Shown here piece after piece: positions 46,411 through 54,157 of a stretch of 64,000 nucleotides of DNA (the stretch's first letter is position 1; each line of letters starts with the position of its first letter). Made by a program: the position numbers and the translations under genes. A model generated the notes under the pieces. The model saw nothing but the letters and a program-made list of their open reading frames with translations, did no database searches and was not told the origin of the DNA. This DNA comes from CAYQQQ01 sp964420125 (lineage in GTDB: Bacteria; Actinomycetota; Acidimicrobiia; Acidimicrobiales; Microtrichaceae): assembly GCA_964420125.1 (NCBI GenBank), contig CAYQQQ010000018.1, positions 1 through 64,000 of the forward strand. The letters are read 5' to 3'.

Positions 46411-47912
46411 ACCGTCAGATCCGTCGACTGGGTGCTGCGATGCTGGTGCTCTACGTCGCGCTGTTCGTGAAGCTCAACCAGGTGCAGGTCTTCCAGGCCG
46501 CCGAGCTCAACGACCGCCCCGAGAACACCCGGGCGCTGCAGCGGGACTTCAACGAGCCCCGCGGGGCCATCGTGACCGACGACGGGGCGATCCTGGCCGT
46601 CTCCGAGGAGCGTCGTGCCGCGCTGCGCTACCAGCGTGTGTACCCGGAGGGGGACCTGTTCGCGCACGTCACCGGGTACTTCTCGTTCTCCCTCGGCTCC
46701 ACCGGTGTGGAGCGGACCTACAACGACGACCTGGCCGGGCGCACGCCGGCGCTGGAGCTGAACCAGCTCAGCGAGTTCTTCTCCTCGGAGTCCTCCGAGG
46801 GAGATGTCGTGCTCACCCTGCGGCGAGATGTGCAGGTGGCCGCCCGCGACGCGCTCGGCGGGCGCACCGGCTCGGTGGTGGTGATGGACCCCAGGGACGG
46901 CTCGGTGCTGGCGATGTACTCCAACCCGACCTTCGACCCCAACCTGATCTCGAGCAACGACACCGAGCAGGCCACCGCCGCCAAGCAGCTCTACGAGCTG
47001 GCTCCCGGCAAGCCCTTGCTCGCCCACAGCTACCGGGAGCGGTACTTCCCGGGCTCCACCTTCAAGGTGGTGACCGCCACTGCGGGGCTCACCACCGCAA
47101 CGGTGACCCCGGAATCCCCGGACTACCCCGTGGTCACGGAGTACACGCCGCCGTTGACCTCACGCCCGATCCGCAACTTCGACGGCGCCGAGTGCGGCGG
47201 CACCCTGTTCACCGTCCTGGCCCGATCCTGCAACACGAGCTTCGCGGAGATGGCTGCGGAGACCGTCGGTGCCGACGGCATGATCGCTGCAGCGGAGGCG
47301 GCGGGGTTCAACGACGCCCCGCCCCTCGACCTGCCCGCTCCCGCCGAGTCGCGCTACCCGACCGACTTCGGCAAGGTGGTGGAGGAGCCGGAGGGATCCG
47401 CACCGGTTGTGGAGGACTCCCCCAAGCTGGCCCAGACCGGGATCGGGCAGAACGACGTGGCGGCGACTCCTCTCCAGATGGCGTTGGTGGTCGCCGGCGT
47501 GGCCAACGACGGCGAGATCATGGTCCCGCACGTGATGAAGGAGGTGCGCGCCCGTGACGGTGCGGTCGTGGAGCGCTTCGAGACCGGCGGCTGGCGCCGG
47601 TCGATGGACCCTTCGGTGGCGGCCACCCTCAGGGAGGCCATGGTGGGCGTGGTGACCGACGGCACGGCATCGGTGATGCGGACCCCCGGCTACGAGGTGG
47701 GTGCCAAGACGGGAACTGCACAGCTCGGCACCGAGCCCGCCACCTCGCATGGCTGGATGATCGCCTTCGCCGGCCCGGAGGGGGGCGAACCGACCGTGGC
47801 GGTGGCCGTGGTGGTCAACAACCTCGACGGCGCGTCGAGCCAGACGGGCGGTCGGGTGGCTGGTCCGGTGGCCAAGGCGGTGATGGACGTGGCGCTCGCC
47901 GCCCAGGGATGA
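46407..47912 (+). CDS. pbpA: Class B penicillin-binding protein (PbpA-type transpeptidase)
   Basis: 501 residues. One N-terminal membrane anchor (IRRLGAAMLVLYVALFVKL), a dimerisation/pedestal domain, and a penicillin-binding domain with S-x-x-K in YFPGSTFK near residue 216, S-x-N in RSCNTSF near 274, and K-T-G in GAKTGTAQ near 434. Partner of the SEDS protein for cell elongation. GTG 46407 overlaps the ftsW/rodA stop. The extracellular domain has no PASTA repeat. Confidence 0.95.
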   Translation: MNRQIRRLGAAMLVLYVALFVKLNQVQVFQAAELNDRPENTRALQRDFNEPRGAIVTDDGAILAVSEERRAALRYQRVYPEGDLFAHVTGYFSFSLGSTGVERTYNDDLAGRTPALELNQLSEFFSSESSEGDVVLTLRRDVQVAARDALGGRTGSVVVMDPRDGSVLAMYSNPTFDPNLISSNDTEQATAAKQLYELAPGKPLLAHSYRERYFPGSTFKVVTATAGLTTATVTPESPDYPVVTEYTPPLTSRPIRNFDGAECGGTLFTVLARSCNTSFAEMAAETVGADGMIAAAEAAGFNDAPPLDLPAPAESRYPTDFGKVVEEPEGSAPVVEDSPKLAQTGIGQNDVAATPLQMALVVAGVANDGEIMVPHVMKEVRARDGAVVERFETGGWRRSMDPSVAATLREAMVGVVTDGTASVMRTPGYEVGAKTGTAQLGTEPATSHGWMIAFAGPEGGEPTVAVAVVVNNLDGASSQTGGRVAGPVAKAVMDVALAAQG

Positions 47913-47983
47913 GCGCCCCGGTCGTGCTGAGGGTCCGTGAAGGCGTAGAGGGGCCGATGCCGGTCCGGGAGCCTCTCGCCGTT

Positions 47984-47989
47984 TACTGT
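47984..47989 (+). promoter_or_regulatory. Candidate -10 of pknB
   Basis: TACTGT, ten bases before the pknB ATG, in the string GTTTACTGTTGG, which recurs almost exactly (GTTACTGTTGG) before crgA. No Shine-Dalgarno; pknB is likely transcribed separately from the fhaA-pbpA set. Confidence 0.45.
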
Positions 47990-47999
47990 TGGGGCCGTC

Positions 48000-49931
48000 A
48001 TGGCTGGTGAAGACCTGCGCGTCCTCGGCAATCGCTACGAGATCCATCGCCGCCTCGCCCGCGGGGGGATGGCGCAGGTCTACCTCGCTCGGGACCGGAT
48101 GCTCGATCGTCCCGTCGCCGTGAAGGAGCTGGTCGCCGAGTTCGCCACCGATCCGTCGTTCGTGGAGCGCTTCCGCCGCGAGGCCCAGGCCGCGGCCAAC
48201 CTCGCCCACCCGAACATCGTCGGGGTGTACGACTGGGGTACTCAGGACGGCACGTACTTCATCGTGATGGAGTACGTCGACGGCCCGTCGCTGTCGCAGG
48301 TGATCCGCCGCGACGGCCCCCTGCACCCCCATCGCTCCGCAGAGCTCACCGCCGAGGTGGCGGCCGCCCTCGGCTTCGCCCACTCCCGAGGGGTGGTGCA
48401 CCGCGACGTCAAGCCCGGCAACGTGCTGCTGACCGGCAGCGGCCAGGCCAAGGTGACCGACTTCGGCATCGCCAGGGCGCTCAGCGCCCCCGACGACGAC
48501 CTCACCCAGGCGGGGTCCGTCATGGGCACCGCCACCTACTTCTCCCCGGAGCAGGCCCAGGGGCTGCCGGTGGATCCTCGTTCCGATCTCTACAGCCTGG
48601 GTGTCGTCTTCTACGAGATGGTCACCGGCCGCACGCCGTTCACGGGCGACACCCCTCTGGCCATCGCCTACAAGCACGTACAGGACCCGCCGCCTTCTCC
48701 CTCCGAGATCATCCCCGACCTCCCGCCCGGGGTCGAGGCGATCATCATGAAGCTCCTGCGCAAGCGCCCCGAGGAGCGCTACGCCTCTGCGGAGGATCTG
48801 CGGGCGGACCTGCGGCGGTTCCTCCAGGGCGAGCCGACCAACGCCGAGCGCGAGCTCGGCGCGGTGGTCGGCGCTGCCGCGGTCGGCGCCATGGCGGCGA
48901 CGACCATGCAGCCCGCCACCCAGGTCGAGCCGGCCGCGACCTCGGAACCCCTGACGGAGGAGGATCACCCGAAGTCGCGCACGGGGTGGTTCCTGGCCGG
49001 GTTGGTCGTGCTGCTGGCGGCGCTCGCCGGCGGCCTCTTCTGGTTCGCCAACGACCTGAGCTCCACAGAGATCGAGGTGCCGGACCTGGTGGGCGAGCAG
49101 CGCGAGGAGGCGGAACGCCAGCTCGAGGAGCTGGAGTTGAAGGCCGAGGTCACCGAGGAGCCCAGCGACACCGTCGAGGCAGGGCTGGTCATGTCGCAGG
49201 ACCCCGAGAAGGGCGCCTCGGTGAAGAAGGACTCGACGGTCGAGCTGGTCGTCAGCTCGGGCCGGGCGCTGGTGACCGTCCCGGACCTGAGGGGCATGAC
49301 CCAGGCGGAGGCCGAGCAGACCCTCACCGCCGCCAAGCTGACCTTCACCCTCCAGTCACTGGAGAACCCCGACAACGATCCCGGCACGGTGCTCGGCCAG
49401 GATCCCGCCGCCGGCACCGAGGTGGCAGAGCAGACCTCGGTCAAGATCGTGGTCTCGAAGGGTCCGGGCGAGGAGATCGTGCCCGACGTGGCCGGGCAGA
49501 GCCTCAGCTCCGCCCAGGCCGAGCTGCAGGCGTTGGGCTTCCGCATCGGCGGCCCCGAGGAGCAGCCGAGTGCGACGGTGCCCGCCGGCCAGGTGATCGG
49601 CACCGATCCTGCTGCCGGCACCTCCCTGGAGAAGGGTGACCGGGTGACGGTCATCGTCTCCAGCGGTGCCGAGCAGGTCTCGGTGCCCGACGTGCGCAAC
49701 CAGGCAGAGTCCAGCGCCACCCAGACCCTGCAGAACCGAGGGTTCGAGGTGAAGGTGGTGACCAAGTCCGTCCCCTCGGGCGATCCGTCGATCGGACGGG
49801 TGATCTCCCAGGATCCCGCCGGCGGCACTGCAGCGGACGAGGGCTCCACGGTGACCATCACGGTGGGCGTGGCTGCGGCGACGACCACCACCTCCACTTC
49901 GACCAGCACCACCTCCACCACGTCGCCCTGA
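48000..49931 (+). CDS. pknB: PASTA-domain Ser/Thr protein kinase PknB
   Basis: 643 residues. A cytoplasmic kinase domain (residues 13-275): G-loop LARGGMAQVYLA, VAVKEL Lys41, HRDVKPGN near 134, DFGIARAL near 155, and the PEQAQG activation segment. Then one membrane helix (WFLAGLVVLLAALAGGLFWF) and four extracytoplasmic PASTA repeats from residue 356 (EVPDLVGE, TVPDLRGM, IVPDVAGQ, SVPDVRNQ), with a Thr/Ser-rich tail. Senses peptidoglycan fragments and controls growth and division. It sits next to its phosphatase and FHA substrates. No PknA homologue appears here, unlike mycobacteria. Confidence 0.97.
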   Translation: MAGEDLRVLGNRYEIHRRLARGGMAQVYLARDRMLDRPVAVKELVAEFATDPSFVERFRREAQAAANLAHPNIVGVYDWGTQDGTYFIVMEYVDGPSLSQVIRRDGPLHPHRSAELTAEVAAALGFAHSRGVVHRDVKPGNVLLTGSGQAKVTDFGIARALSAPDDDLTQAGSVMGTATYFSPEQAQGLPVDPRSDLYSLGVVFYEMVTGRTPFTGDTPLAIAYKHVQDPPPSPSEIIPDLPPGVEAIIMKLLRKRPEERYASAEDLRADLRRFLQGEPTNAERELGAVVGAAAVGAMAATTMQPATQVEPAATSEPLTEEDHPKSRTGWFLAGLVVLLAALAGGLFWFANDLSSTEIEVPDLVGEQREEAERQLEELELKAEVTEEPSDTVEAGLVMSQDPEKGASVKKDSTVELVVSSGRALVTVPDLRGMTQAEAEQTLTAAKLTFTLQSLENPDNDPGTVLGQDPAAGTEVAEQTSVKIVVSKGPGEEIVPDVAGQSLSSAQAELQALGFRIGGPEEQPSATVPAGQVIGTDPAAGTSLEKGDRVTVIVSSGAEQVSVPDVRNQAESSATQTLQNRGFEVKVVTKSVPSGDPSIGRVISQDPAGGTAADEGSTVTITVGVAAATTTTSTSTSTTSTTSP

Positions 49932-49932
49932 C

Positions 49933-50850
49933 ATGTCCTGGGCACGCGGAGCCGTGGCGGTCGCCGTCGCCATCGCCGTGACCGCCGCCGGGGTCCTGCT
50001 GCTGGGCTACTCGCCGACGCTCGATCCGTGGGACGCGGTCCGGGGCCGGGGGGCCATGGTCGAGGTGCCCGACCTCGCGGAGTTGGCCCGACCCCGGGCG
50101 GTGGCCGACGTGGAGTCCGCCGGGCTGGTGGCCGACGTGGACACCGCGTTCAGCCTCAGCGCCCCGCGGGGAGCCGTGATCGACCAGGAGCCGGCACCCG
50201 GTGAGCGGGTGCGAGAAGGCTCGAAGGTGAGGGTGGTCGTCAGCCGGGGCGTGTTGAGGGTGGAGATGCCCGACGCCGTGGGCCGTCCGCTGTCGGAGGT
50301 GGTCGGCCCGCTCGACGAGGCCGGCGTGGACTACTCCGTGGAGGAGGTGGCCAGCGAGGGGGTGCCCGCCGGTGTGGTGATCGAGCAGTCGCCGGTCGCT
50401 GGACGTCGGGTGACCGCCACCGACGACGTGCGCTTCACGGTGTCGCGTGGGCCGGAGCCGCGTCCGGTGCCCCTGGTGGCGGGCATCTCCGCCGAAGGGG
50501 CTGCCTGGGCGCTCGGTCGTTCGGGGTTCCTCGTGGGGGAGGTGCGCGAGCAGGACGATCCCGATCGTCCCACCGGGTCGGTCATCACCACCGAGCCGGC
50601 TCCGGGGACGGTCACCCCTCGGGACACCCCGGTCGTGCTGGTCGTGTCCGCCGGGCCTCCGCCGGTGACCCTGCCGCAGCTCGTGGGTGCAGAGTCCGCC
50701 GAAGCGGAGCGCCGTCTCGAGGACCTCGGTCTGGTGCCCGTGGTGACCGGGGGCGGTGCATCGGGGGGCGTGGTCGCCGCCATGGACCCGGCCCCGGGCA
50801 CGGCGGTGCGGCCCGGGAAGCTGGTCGAGCTCCGGGTGAGCGGGTCATGA
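49933..50850 (+). CDS. PASTA-only membrane protein, no kinase domain (copy 1)
   Basis: 305 residues: an N-terminal membrane helix (AVAVAVAIAVTAAGVLLLGY) and then four tandem PASTA repeats (VEVPDLAEL, RVEMPDAVG, RPVPLVAGI, VTLPQLVGA), facing outside. It begins one base after the pknB stop and its stop overlaps the next gene (ATGA), so it is co-expressed with the kinase. There is no catalytic domain and no lipobox. It could bind peptidoglycan fragments and compete with, or bridge to, PknB; this is inference. Confidence 0.88.
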   Translation: MSWARGAVAVAVAIAVTAAGVLLLGYSPTLDPWDAVRGRGAMVEVPDLAELARPRAVADVESAGLVADVDTAFSLSAPRGAVIDQEPAPGERVREGSKVRVVVSRGVLRVEMPDAVGRPLSEVVGPLDEAGVDYSVEEVASEGVPAGVVIEQSPVAGRRVTATDDVRFTVSRGPEPRPVPLVAGISAEGAAWALGRSGFLVGEVREQDDPDRPTGSVITTEPAPGTVTPRDTPVVLVVSAGPPPVTLPQLVGAESAEAERRLEDLGLVPVVTGGGASGGVVAAMDPAPGTAVRPGKLVELRVSGS

Positions 50851-51953
50851 GCTCCAGGGGTCCCGAGGGAGCCGACGAGCCGGTGCACCCGCGTCCACCC
50901 GGTGATCGGATCACCGAGATCGGAGACTACGAGCGCATCGACCCTCGCCCCCACCCCTGGGCGGCGGGCGTCGGCCTCGTGATGCTGATCTCCGTCTACG
51001 TGCTCGCTGCCGTGGGCCTCGGCGTGGTCGTGCGGGATTCCGACCGTCGGGTCGACATCCCCGATGTGGAGGTGCCCGGCATCACGGGCCTCTCCGAGGA
51101 CGGTGCCCGCGAGCGTCTCGAGGAGGTGGGTCTGATCATGGTGGTGGAGGAGGCCTCCAACGAGGTCGTGCCCGCGGGCGCCGTGTACGACCAGGAGCCC
51201 TTGCCGGGAGCGAAGGTCGAGCTGGGGTCACCGGTGACCGGTCTCGTGTCCACGGGCCCTGCCGGCACGGTCGTCCCCGACACGGTCGGTCAGCAGGCCA
51301 CCGAGGCCACGGCGTTGCTGCGCACCCTCGGGTTGTCCGCCCGGGAGGTGCCGGTCTACGACGAGCTGGTCCGCCCGGGTGAGGTCCTCTACAGCTCGCC
51401 TGCGACGGGAGAGCGGGTGGTTCCCGGGGGCACGGTGGAGCTGGCCGTGTCCAACGGACCGGCTCCCCGCACCGTTCCACCCATCGTCGACGCGTCCGGG
51501 CAGCCTCGAACCGCGCTGGAGGTGCTCGCGGAGCTGGGCAGGCTCGGGTTGCGCCCCTCCTCCGTCGACCGCACGACCGACCCCGGCAAGGAGGTGGGCT
51601 CGGTGGTGTCGATCGACCCGCCCGCCGGTGCGCAGGTCCAGAGGGGCACCGAGGTGGCGATGGTCGTGGTGGTCGAGGAGGACGGCTCGGTCACGGTGCC
51701 GTGGGTGGAGGGGCTGCAGGAGGCGACCGCCGTGTCGGCCATGGAGGAGGCGGGAGTCGTGGCGACGTTGCGTCGGGTGGATCTCCCGGTGGGTGACCCT
51801 GCGTCGGGTCGGGTGGTCCGCCAGGGGGTTCCCGGTGGGTCGGCGGTGCCCTCCGGTCAGCCGGTGGAGGTGGTCGTGGGGATCGCGCTCCCGCCCCCGA
51901 CGACGACCACGACGGTGCCCACCAGCTCGACCACCACCACGGCGCCCCGCTGA
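50847..51953 (+). CDS. PASTA-only membrane protein, no kinase domain (copy 2)
   Basis: 368 residues. A 50-residue cytoplasmic tail rich in Pro, Asp and Glu, a membrane helix (AAGVGLVMLISVYVLAAVGLG), then four PASTA repeats (VPGITGLSE, VVPDTVGQ, TVPPIVDA, TVPWVEGL), ending in a Pro/Thr-rich tail (PPPTTTTTVPTS). The cytoplasmic tail distinguishes it from copy 1 and could be a kinase contact site. Its ATG overlaps the end of copy 1. Convergent on pabA with a 10-base gap. Confidence 0.88.
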   Translation: MSSRGPEGADEPVHPRPPGDRITEIGDYERIDPRPHPWAAGVGLVMLISVYVLAAVGLGVVVRDSDRRVDIPDVEVPGITGLSEDGARERLEEVGLIMVVEEASNEVVPAGAVYDQEPLPGAKVELGSPVTGLVSTGPAGTVVPDTVGQQATEATALLRTLGLSAREVPVYDELVRPGEVLYSSPATGERVVPGGTVELAVSNGPAPRTVPPIVDASGQPRTALEVLAELGRLGLRPSSVDRTTDPGKEVGSVVSIDPPAGAQVQRGTEVAMVVVVEEDGSVTVPWVEGLQEATAVSAMEEAGVVATLRRVDLPVGDPASGRVVRQGVPGGSAVPSGQPVEVVVGIALPPPTTTTTVPTSSTTTTAPR

Positions 51954-51963
51954 TCGGCGCAGG

Positions 51964-52590
51964 TCAGCTTCCCCGGCAGCCTCGAAGGAAGTTGTCGAGC
52001 ATCTGGTGTCCCGCCACCGTCAGCACGCTCTCGGGGTGGAACTGCACTCCCTCGATCGGCAGCTCGCGGTGGCGCAGTCCCATGACGAGGCCGTCGTCGG
52101 TCTCGGCGCTGATCTCGAGCACCTCGGGCACCGACGCTCGCTCCACGATCAGGGAGTGGTACCTCGTGGCCTCCAGCGGGTTCGGGAGGCCGTCGAACAC
52201 GCCTCGACCGTCGTGGTGGACGAGCGACGTCTTGCCGTGGACCACCTCGGGTGCCCGCACGACCCGACCGCCGAAGACCTCGCCGATGCACTGCTGGCCG
52301 AGGCACACCCCGAACACGGGGACGCGGGGTCCCCAGCGGAGGATCAGCTCGTTGGACAGCCCGGCGTCCCGGGGCCTTCCGGGTCCGGGGCTGATGAGGA
52401 TCCCGTCGGGGTCGAGGCGCTCGACGTCGTCGAGCCCGACGGCGTCGTGGCGGTGGACGATCGACTCCGCTCCCAGCTCACCCAGGTACTGCACGAGGTT
52501 GTAGACGAAGGAGTCGTAGTTGTCGATGACCAGGATCCGGCCCCGTCGACCGGGCGGGTCCTCGGCGAGGGACGCAGCGAGCTCTGACAC
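51964..52590 (-). CDS. pabA: Class I glutamine amidotransferase, PabA/TrpG
   Basis: 208 residues. Glutaminase subunit of anthranilate or aminodeoxychorismate synthase. Catalytic Cys96 in VFGVCLGQQC; the catalytic His-Pro-Glu in GVQFHPESV near residue 185; GPGRPRDAG oxyanion region. The N-terminus begins ILVIDNYDSFVYNLVQYLGE after a 17-residue extension, so the true start may be internal (the ATG at 52590 has no clear ribosome site). Location between pknB and crgA is the mycobacterial arrangement (trpG/pabA), where it probably serves both folate and tryptophan synthesis. Confidence 0.92.
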   Translation of the reverse strand: MSELAASLAEDPPGRRGRILVIDNYDSFVYNLVQYLGELGAESIVHRHDAVGLDDVERLDPDGILISPGPGRPRDAGLSNELILRWGPRVPVFGVCLGQQCIGEVFGGRVVRAPEVVHGKTSLVHHDGRGVFDGLPNPLEATRYHSLIVERASVPEVLEISAETDDGLVMGLRHRELPIEGVQFHPESVLTVAGHQMLDNFLRGCRGS

Positions 52591-52634
52591 TGGCGGTCAG
52601 CGTACGAGGTGTGCCGGGCATCGGGCACCTCCGT

Positions 52635-52640
52635 TACTGT
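52635..52640 (+). promoter_or_regulatory. Leaderless -10 of crgA
   Basis: TACTGT ends six bases before the crgA ATG, so the transcript probably starts at the start codon. The surrounding GTTACTGTTGG is shared with the region upstream of pknB. Confidence 0.55.
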
Positions 52641-52646
52641 TGGACG

Positions 52647-53192
52647 ATGCCCGAGAGCACTGCGAGCTCCCCCGAGGACGACGCCTCCTCCGATCCCGGC
52701 GCCGAGGCGCCCGCACCCGCCGCCGACGACGACGACGACGGAGGTACGCAGGACGAGGCCGTCGCCGACGAGGCGCTCACCGACGAGGCAGTGCCCGACG
52801 AGGTCGCCGACCGTCGGTCGACGTCCTCCGGCGCGCCCGCTGCCCGTGGTGGTGATCCCCGCAGGGACCGGGGCGGGGCTGCGACCACCTCCGGCAAGTC
52901 GCTCCCTCCTGCAGCGAAGCGCAAGGTGGCCGTGGCCCAGAGGTCAGCAGCGGACGGCGGAGCGTCGGCCAGCCGCCGCTACACCGCGCCGACGACGGTG
53001 GCGAAGAAGGGGCCCAGCCCGCGTTGGGTCCCGGTGCTGATGTTCGTGTTCTGGATCGCCGGGCTCCTGATGATCATCCTCAACTACATGGGCGTGCTGC
53101 CCGGCTCCGCGGACGGTGGCAACGGCTGGTACCTGGTCGGTGGCCTGGGATCCATCCTCGCCGGCATCATCACCGCCACGCAGTACCGCTGA
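52647..53192 (+). CDS. crgA: Cell division protein CrgA with long acidic N-terminus
   Basis: 181 residues. The C-terminal 75 residues are CrgA: SPRWVPVLMFVFWIAGLLMIILNYMGVLP and NGWYLVGGLGSILAGIITATQYR, two membrane helices preceded by a basic segment. CrgA recruits PBPs and FtsZ partners at the septum in actinobacteria. The first 105 residues are disordered-looking: Ser/Asp/Glu-rich, then Arg/Ala/Gly/Lys-rich; mycobacterial CrgA is only about 93 residues. ATG 52647 follows TACTGT at six bases. Orientation is divergent from pabA. Confidence 0.9.
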   Translation: MPESTASSPEDDASSDPGAEAPAPAADDDDDGGTQDEAVADEALTDEAVPDEVADRRSTSSGAPAARGGDPRRDRGGAATTSGKSLPPAAKRKVAVAQRSAADGGASASRRYTAPTTVAKKGPSPRWVPVLMFVFWIAGLLMIILNYMGVLPGSADGGNGWYLVGGLGSILAGIITATQYR

Positions 53193-53649
53193 CCCTCGAC
53201 GGCGTCGACGGTCCGACAGAGTGGGATCAGCTGCCCGCTCGAGTTGTCCACAGCCTGTGGATGGCTGGCACGTCGCATGCCCCCATCGGCCGTGTCAGGC
53301 GCGCGACGGACTCGGTCCGCGCGTGGCATCGGACAGGATGCGCGAATACCACGCGTAGTAGTGGGAACGTGACGGGGAGCGGCGGTACATGTCGGTTGAG
53401 TGAACGGACGTGTACGTCAGGTGACTACACCCAGAGTTCTCCACAGGCTGTGGAGAAGACCACACTCGGTGGGATATGGAGTGCGATCCTGCCCTCGGGA
53501 TGTGGAATTCGCACGGAGAGTGAAGATCGTCACAGTGCAGGCCCACTCCCAGGATGCAAGGGGGGCAAGGCGGCGCACGGCTACCGTGGTCGTTCGATGC
53601 GGCGCACCTGCTCTGCCCGACCTGACCTCCCGGCACCCTGGGTGACGTC
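53193..53649. other. 457-bp gap with DnaA-box-like inverted pairs
   Basis: No gene was found. Two inverted pairs share an architecture of 9 bases, a 3-base centre, 9 bases. The first is TTGTCCACA-GCC-TGTGGATGG (53244-53264), whose left half is a perfect actinobacterial DnaA box. The second is TTCTCCACA-GGC-TGTGGAGAA (53437-53457), a perfect palindrome. A further TGTGGAATT half-site is at 53501-53509. The base content is less GC-rich than the neighbours. Confidence 0.55.
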
Positions 53650-54000
53650 GTGACGGCCGCTTCCCCGTCGCGTCGGGGATGGATCGTGGTGGCGGTCTCG
53701 GCGTCGGTGCTGGCTGTGGTGCTCATCGTCCTGAGCGACATCCCCGTGGTGACGATCGTGGGGGCGCTGGTGCTCGGGTTGGTGATCCTGCGCGTGGGTT
53801 GGTTCTTCCTCCAGCAGCTCGCCACCCCTCCACCCCCTCCACCCGATCCGGGCACGCTGCGCAAGGTGAAGCTCACCTATCGCTGTGACAGCTGCGGCGC
53901 CGAGGTGCGGATGGTCACCGCCGCGTCCGAGGACCCCGAACCGCCCCGGCACTGCATGGAGGAGATGGAGCTGACCGCCACCGCCGACGACGCGTTGTGA
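53650..54000 (+). CDS. Small membrane protein with zinc-ribbon-like C-terminus
   Basis: 116 residues. Two membrane segments (GWIVVAVSASVLAVVLIVLS and VVTIVGALVLGLVILRVGWFF), a run of prolines (PPPPPPDP), then a cytoplasmic domain with CDSCGAEV and PRHCMEEM, which look like a degenerate zinc ribbon with three of four cysteines. No family is recognised. GTG 53650 is the only start near the beginning of the first helix; no ribosome site is clear. A paired-hairpin terminator follows. Confidence 0.7.
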   Translation: MTAASPSRRGWIVVAVSASVLAVVLIVLSDIPVVTIVGALVLGLVILRVGWFFLQQLATPPPPPPDPGTLRKVKLTYRCDSCGAEVRMVTAASEDPEPPRHCMEEMELTATADDAL

Positions 54001-54057
54001 GCAGACGACGCGTTGAACTGCTGGCCCGGCGGGCACCCGGTTCCGTGGCGGACGCGT

Positions 54058-54102
54058 GTCGTCCCGGGCCCGGCCGCCAGCGGCGACCGTACCCGGGACG
54101 AC
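54058..54102. terminator. Long-stem hairpin between convergent genes
   Basis: GTCGTCCCGGG (54058-54068) pairs perfectly with CCCGGGACGAC (54092-54102) across 23 bases. Lies between the stops of the zinc-ribbon protein and thiolase genes. Confidence 0.6.
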
Positions 54103-54125
54103 GACGTTCCCTTCGCGATGAGGCT

Positions 54126-54146
54126 CTCGGCCGCGATCCGGCCGAG
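54126..54146 (-). terminator. Thiolase terminator hairpin
   Basis: CTCGGCCG-CGATC-CGGCCGAG, an 8-bp perfect stem with a 5-base loop, twelve bases beyond the thiolase stop on its transcript. Confidence 0.6.
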
Positions 54147-54157
54147 GGGCCAGCAGG

